A stretch of DNA of 33,333 nucleotides from NCBI GenBank assembly GCA_051000715.1, contig JBPCOB010000202.1, forward strand, positions 1 to 33,333, written 5' to 3'. Position numbers and translations under genes: made by a program. Numbering within the stretch: position 1 is the first letter of the stretch; each line of letters begins with the position of its first letter. Positions 7,427-14,030 of this stretch are shown here, in pieces. Source of the DNA: JBPCOB01 sp051000715. Its GTDB lineage: Bacteria; Actinomycetota; Actinomycetes; JALYNC01. Under the pieces are notes generated by a model, which saw only the letters and a list, made by a program, of their open reading frames with translations, was not told the DNA's origin and made no database searches.

Positions 7427-8470
7427 TCACCCGGCCTGCCTCCACGAGCAGCCGCAGGCGGGGTGGGGCGACCAGCCCCGGCGGCGCAGTTGCCAGTCCG
7501 ACAGCCGCAGCTCCAAGGTGCCGTTGAGGGTGTCCGGTCGGCCACCGTCGAGAAGGGCGAGCACCTGCCCGGCCGCCAGGGCAGCCGTCGCGGCCGCGAG
7601 CACGGTGTCACCCGCGCCCACTCCGCCGGCGCTCCCGCCCGCCAGCTGCGCCGACAGCAGCGGCCAGGCGGCGTCCCGGTCCGCGCGGGCAAGGTCCAGG
7701 CAGCGCAGGCAACAGGTTCGGCCGGGTAGCACCAGCGGCCCCACCACGCCGGTAACCTCCCGTATCCCGACCGCCAGGTGCACGACGCCCGCCCGCAGCA
7801 GCCCTACCCGCCGGGACGGGTCGGCCCCGGCCGGATCGACCAGGATCACCAGATCGGGGCGGCGGTCGGCCGGCAGCGGGCCGCAGCGCGTCGTAGGCGC
7901 GATCCGGCGTACGGCCTCGCGAGCCGCCGCCTGGACGGGCAGGCCGATGTCGGCGAGCTGCCATCCTCCCGGCACGGTGTCAGCCGCGTGCACGGTGCCA
8001 GCCGCCTCCACGTCGACATGGCCGACGCCGGACGCGGCCAGCAGACTCGCGATCGGTACGCCGATCCGGCCGGCCCCGACCAGCGACACGGTCGCCGCTC
8101 GGCGGCGGTCGAGCACGTGGAGCGCGGCACCCGGATGTGTCCGGAGCAGCGACACCGAGGCGAGATCGGGGGCCATCCGCTCACGCTCGGCCCGTTCGAG
8201 CACCGCCAGCGGCCCGGCATCGGCCCCGGCGTCGTCGAGCGCGCCCGCGTCGGCCAGCAGGTCGAGCAGCCCTGCGGTGGACGCAGGGTGGACCCCGGCC
8301 GCGGCGGCTGCGGCCAGGACGCCATCGGTGTCCCGGCTACCGTCCAACAGGCCCAGCACCATGGCCGCCGCGCCATCGACTCCGCTGAGGACGACGGCCC
8401 GTTCGGGGTCGAGGCCGAGTTGCACCGTGCCCACGCCGCGCCACAGCCGTCGCAGTCCCGGCTTGAGCAT
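7427..8470 (-). CDS. ThiF/MoeB-like (E1-type) adenylyltransferase-fold protein
   Basis: About 347 residues with a central ThiF/E1 Rossmann nucleotide-binding fold (VSLVGAGRIGVPIASLL, G-x-G-x-x-G) and a structural zinc site formed by CLRC with a C-terminal HPACGC. The N-terminal 110 residues form a separate helical region resembling the leader-recognition part of cyclodehydratase-associated proteins. E1-like proteins adenylate a C-terminal carboxylate, but I cannot identify the catalytic Cys or Arg finger here with confidence, so activity is uncertain. The frame opens at 8512. The conserved part starts at the ATG at 8470; a GTG at 8479 with GGAGGG just upstream is an alternative. It precedes the ABC1 kinase gene and is probably co-transcribed with it. 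It matches the Rv3196 position. Confidence 0.78.
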   Translation of the reverse strand: MLKPGLRRLWRGVGTVQLGLDPERAVVLSGVDGAAAMVLGLLDGSRDTDGVLAAAAAAGVHPASTAGLLDLLADAGALDDAGADAGPLAVLERAERERMAPDLASVSLLRTHPGAALHVLDRRRAATVSLVGAGRIGVPIASLLAASGVGHVDVEAAGTVHAADTVPGGWQLADIGLPVQAAAREAVRRIAPTTRCGPLPADRRPDLVILVDPAGADPSRRVGLLRAGVVHLAVGIREVTGVVGPLVLPGRTCCLRCLDLARADRDAAWPLLSAQLAGGSAGGVGAGDTVLAAATAALAAGQVLALLDGGRPDTLNGTLELRLSDWQLRRRGWSPHPACGCSWRQAG

Positions 8471-8700
8471 CGGCCGCACGTTTCCCTCCACCCGAGCGCT
8501 GCCGGCTGCCAACCGCTACGGGCCTCGTTCGCCGGTCGCCTCAGCGTCGCAGTTGCCGGTGGTGCGCGTGCCGGTCGTCCACAGTGGTGGCGGGTCCGGC
8601 CGGAACCGACAGGAGCTGGGGAAAACGGGAGGTGATAGGGGCTTCGACCCTGCCCCGTCTTGGCGGCCGAGACTCCGACGTCAGACTCGGCCGCAGGCGC

Positions 8701-8738
8701 CGACGGGGCGGCCGCCGCTTTGCGGTGCCGCCCCGTCG
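8701..8738 (-). terminator. Strong hairpin 3' of the DUF5679 gene, probable terminator
   Basis: CGACGGGGCGGC (8701-8712) is perfectly repeated inverted at 8727-8738, with a smaller CCGC/GCGG stem inside the loop. A second hairpin, CGGCCGAG (8664-8671) with CTCGGCCG (8686-8693), follows on the minus strand. No U-tract is present, which is common for actinobacterial terminators. The hairpins begin 14 bp after the stop of the minus-strand gene at 8752. Confidence 0.6.
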
Positions 8739-8751
8739 AAGATCGGTGCGG

Positions 8752-8904
8752 TCAGGCCTTGCCGAGGATCCGGTTCATCTTGGTGCCACAGACCGGGCAC
8801 GTCCCCTGCGCCATCCGCCGGCCGGACTCGCTGACCTTGACCTCGCCCTCGAAATCCCGCTTCTCCTTGCACTTCACGCAGTAGCCGTTGTAGCTGTCGG
8901 CCAC
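8752..8904 (-). CDS. DUF5679 small zinc-ribbon protein
   Basis: A 50-residue protein with two CxxC pairs (Cys9/Cys12 in YCVKC, Cys36/Cys39 in CPVCG) that should bind one zinc. The middle part (KEKRDFEGEVKVSESGRRMA) and the short length match the actinobacterial DUF5679 family, whose function is unknown. The GTG at 8904 is chosen because AAAGGAGG lies 5 nt upstream; the frame is open further but homology is not. It stands alone, divergent from the crotonase gene, and a strong hairpin follows its stop. Confidence 0.85.
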   Translation of the reverse strand: MADSYNGYCVKCKEKRDFEGEVKVSESGRRMAQGTCPVCGTKMNRILGKA

Positions 8905-8990
8905 GAGCTCCTCCTTTGCTGGGACACGGTGGCGCGCTGCCACCTCTCGTGGCCAGGCACCCGGCGGCTCACCCTACGACACGGTCCGGG

Positions 8991-9040
8991 GTCCGCCGGC
9001 CCGCACCGGCCCGGCGTCCGCCGGCCCGCACCGGCCCGGC
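8991..9040. repeat. Perfect 25-bp tandem duplication
   Basis: Two identical adjacent 25-bp units (8991-9015 and 9016-9040), each starting GTCCGCCGGCCC, followed by a 4-base start of a third (GTCG). They sit between the divergent DUF5679 and crotonase genes and end 38 bp before the crotonase start, so copy number could alter promoter geometry. Confidence 0.9.
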
Positions 9041-9078
9041 GTCGCGCTAGCCTCCGCCGACCCGAAAAGGAGGCTCCG

Positions 9079-9870
9079 ATGAGCGTGGGGCCGTTGCGAG
9101 TGGAGCGACTGGCTGACGGCGTGGTCCTGCTCACCTTGAACCTGCCGGACCGGCGGAACGCGATGACCGCCGAGCTCACCACCGCCTGGGCCGACGCCGT
9201 CCGGCACCTGGGGGAGGACCCGGCCGTGCGCTGCGTGGTGATCACCGGCGCCGGTTCGGCCTTCTGCGCCGGTGGGGACCTGGGCTGGATCGCCGAGTCG
9301 CCGGAGCTCTCCGTCGTCGACGTACGCGATCGAATGCTGCCCTTCTACCGCTCGTGGCTGTCCGTCCGCGACCTCGAGGTGCCGGTGCTGGCCGCGATCA
9401 ACGGCCCGGCTATCGGCGCGGGCCTGTGCCTGGCTCTGGCCTGCGACCTGCGGTACGCCGGGGCGCGGGCGCGCTTCGCCGCCCCGTTCACCGCGCTGGG
9501 CATGCACCCCGGCATGGCGGCCACCTGGCTGCTGCCTGAGGCGGTCGGGCTTGCGACAGCGCGCGAGCTGCTCTTCACCGGCCGCGGGGTCGACGCCGCG
9601 GAGGCGGCGGCTATCGGACTGGTGCAGCGGGTGTTCCCCGACGAGGCCCTGGTCGGTGAGGTGCTGGCGGTCGCCGCGACCGTCGCGGCGCAGGCCCCGG
9701 TGGCCCTCCGGCTCACCAAGGCGGCGCTGGCCCGTGGCGGCCACCCGACGCTGGACGATGCGCTGGCCTGGGAAGCGCTGGCCCAGCCGATCACGATGGC
9801 CACGAACGATCTGCGCGAGGGGCTGCGGGCCCAGATCGAGCGCCGACCGCCCCGGTTCACCGGCGGCTGA
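9079..9870 (+). CDS. Enoyl-CoA hydratase/isomerase (crotonase) family protein, both hydratase Glu absent
   Basis: A 263-residue crotonase-fold protein with the first oxyanion-hole segment AFCAGGDLGW (61-70) and the second GPAIGAGLCLALACD (109-123). In the hydratase (rat mitochondrial numbering) Glu144 sits in GGGCEL and Glu164 in QPE. The aligned residues here are Cys117 and Phe137 (AAPFTALG), so neither catalytic glutamate is present. A classical hydratase mechanism is therefore unlikely; it may be an isomerase, a thioesterase-like or other CoA-binding crotonase. The ATG at 9079 has AAAAGGAGG just upstream. It is monocistronic, divergent from the DUF5679 gene. Family membership is certain; the reaction is unknown. 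Confidence 0.85.
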   Translation: MSVGPLRVERLADGVVLLTLNLPDRRNAMTAELTTAWADAVRHLGEDPAVRCVVITGAGSAFCAGGDLGWIAESPELSVVDVRDRMLPFYRSWLSVRDLEVPVLAAINGPAIGAGLCLALACDLRYAGARARFAAPFTALGMHPGMAATWLLPEAVGLATARELLFTGRGVDAAEAAAIGLVQRVFPDEALVGEVLAVAATVAAQAPVALRLTKAALARGGHPTLDDALAWEALAQPITMATNDLREGLRAQIERRPPRFTGG

Positions 9871-10213
9871 CCGATGACCGCTCTACCGCGCGCCGGACTC
9901 TGGTCTCGGCGGGCAGTCCGAAGCCCCCGGTTCCCCGTTCGGTCGCTCGCCTTCCCCTTGCGAGCGACCTCCCAGGTTGCCGGGGGCTTCGTCGCGGGCG
10001 ACGCTACGGCCGGGGCGGTGCAGACGTCAACGCAGCCGTACGGCGGCTTGTGGACCGGCTGGGGAACCGGTGTGTGCACCGGGCGACCGGCCTGGGGACG
10101 ACCGTCGGGACGCGGTTGTGGACGCCCGATCGGCGGACGGTCGACGGCGCCCGCGATGAGCGACAAGCGGGTCCGCGGGCTGTGGAGGAGGAAAGGCTCG
10201 GGCTGGTGGCCGG
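9871..10213. other. Intergenic region between convergent genes
   Basis: 343 bp between the crotonase stop and the DUF2342 stop, with no credible gene: the open frames here are Arg/Pro-rich and run into the coding strand of the next gene. It contains the nested inverted repeat described separately, and short G+C-rich direct repeats (GTGGAC three times at 10050-10125 on one strand). No further feature is recognised. Confidence 0.6.
9919..9991. repeat. Nested double inverted repeat (long hairpin)
   Basis: The outer stem is CGAAGCCCCCGG (9919-9930) with CCGGGGGCTTCG (9980-9991), 12 bp and perfect. The inner stem is GGTCGCTCGC (9941-9950) with GCGAGCGACC (9960-9969), 10 bp and perfect, around a 9-nt C/T-rich loop. 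It lies 48 bp after the crotonase stop. It is plausibly a bidirectional terminator for the convergent genes, or a structured RNA or mobile palindromic element. No U-tract follows. Confidence 0.75.
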
Positions 10214-11521
10214 TTACGACGGCGGGTCGCCGTCCGGCTGACCGCCGACCGGCCCCGACCCCGGTCCAGGATCTGGTCGCGGGTCCGGTAGAGCGGACAG
10301 GTCCAGCGGCACGGTGGTGGCGAAGCCGGTCGGGTCGTCGAGATCTTCGGCGGTGGGCAGCAGGTCGGGATGAGCCCAAAGGCCGTCGCGCCCCTGGACG
10401 CCGCGCGCCTCCAGCAGCGCACGCCACAGAGCCGCGGCGTCACGCAGCCGGCGCGGTCGCAGCTCCAGGCCGACGAGCGTCGCGAACGTCTGCTCGGCCG
10501 GCCCGCCGCTGGCCCGCCGCCGCCGGACGGTCTCCCGCAGTGCGGTCGCGCTCGGCAACGAGCCGGCAGCCGCCGCGACCACCTCGTCCACCCAGCCCTC
10601 GACCAGCGCCAGCGCGGTTTCCAGTCGGCGCAGGGCGGCTCGCTGCTCGTCGGTCTGCTCCGGCTCGAACATCCCCCCGGACAGCACCTGCTGCAGCGAC
10701 TCGGGGTCGGCCGGGTCGATGTCGGCCATCGCCGACTGCAACGCCGCACCGTCCACGGTGATCCCCCTCGCGTAGGCGTGCACCGTCTCGACCAGGTGGC
10801 CACGCAGCCAGGGAACATGCCCGAAGAGCCGATGATGGGCGGCCTCGCGCAGCGCGAGGAACAGCCGGACCTCCTCGGCCGCCACCTCGAGACCAGCGCC
10901 GTACGCCGAGACGTTGGCCGGCAGCAGCGCGGCTCGTCCGGCCGGCCCCAACGGTAGGCCGATGTCGGTGGAGCTCACCACCTCGCCGGCCAGGCTGGCG
11001 ATCGCCGAGCCCACCTGGCTGCCGAACATCATCCCGCCGACCTGCCGCAGCACGCCCACGAGCGGCCCGGCGAAGGCGGCCATCTCCTCCGGCAGGGCGC
11101 CGCTCATCGACTCGACCACCCGCGCCGCCACCGGGTCGCACAGCTGCGCCCAGACCGGCAGGGTTGCCGCCACCCACCGCCGGCGGCTCCACGCCTCGGC
11201 GGCGGTGACGCCCGACGGCAGCGTGGTCACCGGATCCAGCCACAGGTCGGCCAACCGGACCGCCTCGGCCACCTCCGCCGACTCGGCCGCCGTGGTTCCC
11301 GGGTCATCCGCCCCGGCCGCCGCCTCCGCGGTCTGCCGGGCCAGATCCCAGTTGACCGGGCCGCCCGAGTAGGACATCAGGTCGGCGAACTGGTGCAGCG
11401 CGGCGCCCAGGTCCGCCGGGCTGCCACCGGCGCCGAAGAGCCCTGCGAACGGGTCAGGGGGCCGGAACTCCTCCCTCTCCTCGCCGCCGCCGGGGCCGAA
11501 GCCGAAGGGCAGGTTGCTCAC
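10214..11521 (-). CDS. DUF2342 family protein (putative zincin-like hydrolase)
   Basis: A 435-residue protein of the DUF2342 / 'coenzyme F420 biosynthesis associated' family (Rv3195 position). It starts SNLPFGFGPGG, has an Ala-rich helical body and a conserved core REAAHHRLFGHVPWL (about 225-239). Some databases call the family zinc-dependent metalloproteases. Here the helix reads REAAHH rather than HExxH, so the catalytic motif is not canonical. The frame is open to 11743, but the extra N-terminal part lies opposite moaE. The GTG at 11521 begins the conserved region and is preferred, with only a weak AGGTT upstream. The last 30 residues are Pro/Gly/Asp-rich. It is divergent from moaE. Family firm, activity unproven. 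Confidence 0.85.
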   Translation of the reverse strand: MSNLPFGFGPGGGEEREEFRPPDPFAGLFGAGGSPADLGAALHQFADLMSYSGGPVNWDLARQTAEAAAGADDPGTTAAESAEVAEAVRLADLWLDPVTTLPSGVTAAEAWSRRRWVAATLPVWAQLCDPVAARVVESMSGALPEEMAAFAGPLVGVLRQVGGMMFGSQVGSAIASLAGEVVSSTDIGLPLGPAGRAALLPANVSAYGAGLEVAAEEVRLFLALREAAHHRLFGHVPWLRGHLVETVHAYARGITVDGAALQSAMADIDPADPESLQQVLSGGMFEPEQTDEQRAALRRLETALALVEGWVDEVVAAAAGSLPSATALRETVRRRRASGGPAEQTFATLVGLELRPRRLRDAAALWRALLEARGVQGRDGLWAHPDLLPTAEDLDDPTGFATTVPLDLSALPDPRPDPGPGSGPVGGQPDGDPPS

Positions 11522-11600
11522 CGGGAACCTGACCGACCGGTCCGAGCGCGGGAAGAGTTCATGGCAGTCACGGTAGCCCGGCGGCCTAGAGTCGCCAGCT

Positions 11601-12023
11601 GTGACCGTCCTGCGCCTGGTCGCCGTACGCGAGAGCCCCCTGTCGGTCGAGGAGGTGCTTGCCGCGGTGTCCGACGAACGAGCCGGCGGTACGGCGCTGT
11701 TCATCGGCACGGTGCGCCGCGACGACGGCGGCCGCGGGGTCACCCGGCTCGACTACACCGCTCACCCGGATGCGGAGGCCGCGATCCGGGCGGTGGCCGA
11801 CGCGGTAGCGGCCGACTTCCCGGCGGTCGCCCTGGCCGCGACCCACCGCGTGGGTGAGCTGGCCGTCGGTGACCTCGCGGTGGTTGTCGCGGCGTCCTGC
11901 CCGCATCGCGCCGAGGCTTTCGCGGCGGCCCGGCGCCTGATCGACGACCTCAAGGCCACGGTGCCGATCTGGAAGCACCAGGTCTTCGCCGACGGCGGGG
12001 AGGAGTGGGTCGGCGCTCCCTAG
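11601..12023 (+). CDS. moaE: Molybdopterin synthase catalytic subunit MoaE
   Basis: A 140-residue MoaE, the large subunit of molybdopterin synthase, which transfers sulfur from the MoaD thiocarboxylate to cyclic pyranopterin monophosphate. Conserved features are GGTALFIGTVR (29-39), the HR pair in SCPHRAEAF (His102-Arg103), Lys118 in DDLKATVPIWK and Lys125 in WKHQ, and the closing EEWVG. MoaD and other cofactor genes are not nearby. It starts with a GTG; a TAGAGT -10-like element ends 8 nt before it, so a leaderless transcript is plausible. It is divergent from the DUF2342 gene. Confidence 0.93.
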   Translation: MTVLRLVAVRESPLSVEEVLAAVSDERAGGTALFIGTVRRDDGGRGVTRLDYTAHPDAEAAIRAVADAVAADFPAVALAATHRVGELAVGDLAVVVAASCPHRAEAFAAARRLIDDLKATVPIWKHQVFADGGEEWVGAP

Positions 12024-12106
12024 CGCCCGGCGCGTAACCGATGCGCGCGCGCCCGGGCCTACAGTGGTGCGTCGGTCCGATCCGTCCCTAGCTCGAGGCA
12101 ACGCTC

Positions 12107-12307
12107 ATGTCCGCTATCGCCTGGTGGATCGTGCCGGCCGTAGCCACCCTCGCCGCCATGGCCTGGGCTCGCTGGGCCGCCCGGCCCCGCCGCCCGCAGG
12201 GTGTCACCGAGTCGGTCGAGCACTACCGCCGGGTACGGGCTGCCATGGCGCAGACATCCGCCAGGTCCCGGTCGACGGCGAACCGGCGGCGCCGTCGCGG
12301 GGCCTGA
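12107..12307 (+). CDS. Small single-span membrane protein, basic C-terminus
   Basis: A 66-residue protein with one predicted transmembrane helix (about residues 4-22, AWWIVPAVATLAAMAWARW) and a cytoplasmic-type basic tail containing SVEHYRRVRAAM and a terminal RRRRRG. Small proteins of this form, with a YRRVRAAM-like segment, are commonly found just upstream of the Lon-like PDZ protease gene in actinobacteria. Function unknown. The ATG is preceded by a weak GAGG. Same strand as the protease gene, 34 bp upstream of it, possibly one unit. Confidence 0.7.
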   Translation: MSAIAWWIVPAVATLAAMAWARWAARPRRPQGVTESVEHYRRVRAAMAQTSARSRSTANRRRRRGA

Positions 12308-12341
12308 CTCCTAGCCGGCTGGGTCACGTACTCTCGAAAAC

Positions 12342-13388
12342 GTGTCCCGGCGCGTGAGCACTATGGTTGTCGCGAGTGTGCTCGCCCTGGTCCTGGCGGC
12401 GGTCGGAGCCCTGCTGCGGGTGCCGTACGTCGCCCTCGGGCCAGGCCCGGTGACCGACACCCTGGGCAAGCGCTCGGACGGCGTACCGCTGATCTCGATC
12501 AAGGGCCGGCAGACCTACCCGACCACCGGCCACCTCGATCTCACCACGGTCTCGGTCGCCGGTGGCCCGCCGAGCCCGATCAACCTGGCTACAGCGCTGC
12601 GCGGCTGGCTGGACCGCAGCATCGCCGTCGTCCCACAGGAGCTCGTCTACCCGCCGCGGGAGACCTCGAAGGAGATCGAGCAACAGAACACCGAGGACAT
12701 GCTGGATTCCCAGCAGAGCGCGACCACGGCCGCGCTGCGGGCGCTGTCGATCCCGGTCGGTACGACGGTGGTGGTCGGCTCGGTAGCGAAGGGCAAGCCG
12801 GCGGATGGCCGGCTGCGGCCCGGTGACGTCATCACCGCGGTCGACGGTACGGCGGTGACCTCGACCGACTCCCTCCGGAAGCTCATCTCCAGCCGGCCGG
12901 CCGGCAGCTCGCTGCGGCTGCTGATCTTCCGGGACGGGCGGTCGATCCCTCTCGAGCTGCGAACGGTGGCTGACCCGAGCGACGGCAACCGGCCGCTGAT
13001 CGGTATCGAGCCCAAGGTGAAGCACGTCTACCCCTTCACGGTGTCCTTCGGCCTGCGCGACGTCGGCGGGCCCAGCGCGGGGCTGATGTTCGCGCTCGGC
13101 ATCATCGACAAGCTGACGCCCGGGCCGCTGACCGGCGGCCGGTTCGTCGCCGGCACCGGAGAGATCACCGACGACGGGACGGTGAACCCCATCGGCGGTA
13201 TCCAGCAGAAGATCGTGGCGGCCCGGCGAGCGGGCGCCACGATCTTCCTGACACCGGCGGAGAACTGCTCGGCCGCGGTCAAGGGCCGCCCGGAGGGGCT
13301 GCGGCTGGTCAAGGTCTCCAAGCTTGCGGACGCGCTGACCAGCCTGGAGGCGGCGGTCGCCGGGGGGGCCGGCGTACCGGCCTGCTGA
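12342..13388 (+). CDS. Membrane-anchored Lon-like PDZ serine protease (YlbL family)
   Basis: A 348-residue secreted-side protease with an N-terminal signal anchor (about 8-25), a PDZ domain (about 140-210, with GRLRPGDVITAVDGTAV) and a C-terminal Lon (S16) proteolytic domain. The catalytic dyad is Ser245 in GGPSAGLMF and Lys290 in GGIQQKI. Unlike Lon it lacks an ATPase domain, so it should cleave substrates without ATP. The GTG start is 7 nt after a TACTCT element, compatible with a leaderless mRNA; no ribosome site is seen. It corresponds to Rv3194c in the syntenic block and lies before UPF0182. It converges with the PPA1309 gene, 30 bp between stops. Confidence 0.92.
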   Translation: MSRRVSTMVVASVLALVLAAVGALLRVPYVALGPGPVTDTLGKRSDGVPLISIKGRQTYPTTGHLDLTTVSVAGGPPSPINLATALRGWLDRSIAVVPQELVYPPRETSKEIEQQNTEDMLDSQQSATTAALRALSIPVGTTVVVGSVAKGKPADGRLRPGDVITAVDGTAVTSTDSLRKLISSRPAGSSLRLLIFRDGRSIPLELRTVADPSDGNRPLIGIEPKVKHVYPFTVSFGLRDVGGPSAGLMFALGIIDKLTPGPLTGGRFVAGTGEITDDGTVNPIGGIQQKIVAARRAGATIFLTPAENCSAAVKGRPEGLRLVKVSKLADALTSLEAAVAGGAGVPAC

Positions 13389-13418
13389 TTTGACCCCTCG
13401 GTGCAGCCGCTCGGGCGG

Positions 13419-13934
13419 TCAGTCCACCAGGGTGGCGGCCAGGGCGTCGGCGAGGTTGGGCACCAGGTCGGGTCCGCCGAGCACCTCCTCGCCTGCTCCG
13501 AGGGTCCCTCGGAGCCGCAGGGTCGCCGCCCGCGAGCCGTCGCGCAGTACGCCGACCGCCATCCGGACCTCCCGCCGGTCCGGATGGCGGGACGCCCAGC
13601 CGGCCGGGTCCATGCCTTCGGGGGGCGCCTCCCCGTCGGCGCCCGGTGGCAGGACCGTCGCCTCGGTGACGACGGCGCAACCGAGTACCTCCGCCGGCCA
13701 GCCGACGCCCGCCAGGACGTCGTCCAGCGGGCCGGGGGGTAGAGAGTCCTGCTCGACCGGCGTCAGCGCCGCGGTGGTCGCCTCGGCCAGCCCCAGCGAG
13801 GCGGCCAGGGCCGGCTCGCGTCGCAGCAGGTCGGCGGTCGCCACCAGCGCGTAGAGCCGGAGCGGCTGGTCCCAGCCGTCCTCGGCCACGTGCCGCTCGA
13901 TCTCGGCGACGACGGCCGCCAGCCCCGCGCTCAT
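13419..13934 (-). CDS. PPA1309-family protein
   Basis: A 171-residue protein of the actinobacterial PPA1309 family (function unknown). Characteristic pieces are the N-terminal helix EIERHVAEDGWDQPLRLYAL, TADLLRREPALAASLGL and the central acidic VLPPGADGEAP region, then a C-terminal beta-rich part (EVRMAVGVLRDGSRAATLRL). No membrane segment or catalytic motif. The frame opens at 13994; the ATG at 13934 begins the conserved part. It is nested between the Lon-like protease and UPF0182 genes, transcribed oppositely. Soluble and cytoplasmic by composition. Confidence 0.8.
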   Translation of the reverse strand: MSAGLAAVVAEIERHVAEDGWDQPLRLYALVATADLLRREPALAASLGLAEATTAALTPVEQDSLPPGPLDDVLAGVGWPAEVLGCAVVTEATVLPPGADGEAPPEGMDPAGWASRHPDRREVRMAVGVLRDGSRAATLRLRGTLGAGEEVLGGPDLVPNLADALAATLVD

Positions 13935-13997
13935 TTGCCCAGTGTCGCGGGTCGGACGGCCGGGAACCGGCGCGCCGGCCGGTAAGTTGCTCACGAA

Positions 13998-14013
13998 GGC
14001 GACGTACGTCGCC
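13998..14013. promoter_or_regulatory. 16-bp perfect palindrome upstream of UPF0182
   Basis: GGCGACGTACGTCGCC is a perfect 16-bp palindrome that ends 17 bp before the UPF0182 start and lies just downstream of a TAAGTT -10-like element (13983-13988). The position suits a repressor operator. No regulator is known for it. Confidence 0.45.
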
Positions 14014-14030
14014 AGAGGTCCGACCCCGAG

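Noticed and set aside
8991..9040. Tandem repeats considered as a CRISPR array
   Set aside because: The two units are directly adjacent without spacers and there are no cas genes.
10156..10250. Plus-strand ATG starting MSDKRVRGLW
   Set aside because: No ribosome site at a good distance, and the frame continues as antisense of the DUF2342 gene.
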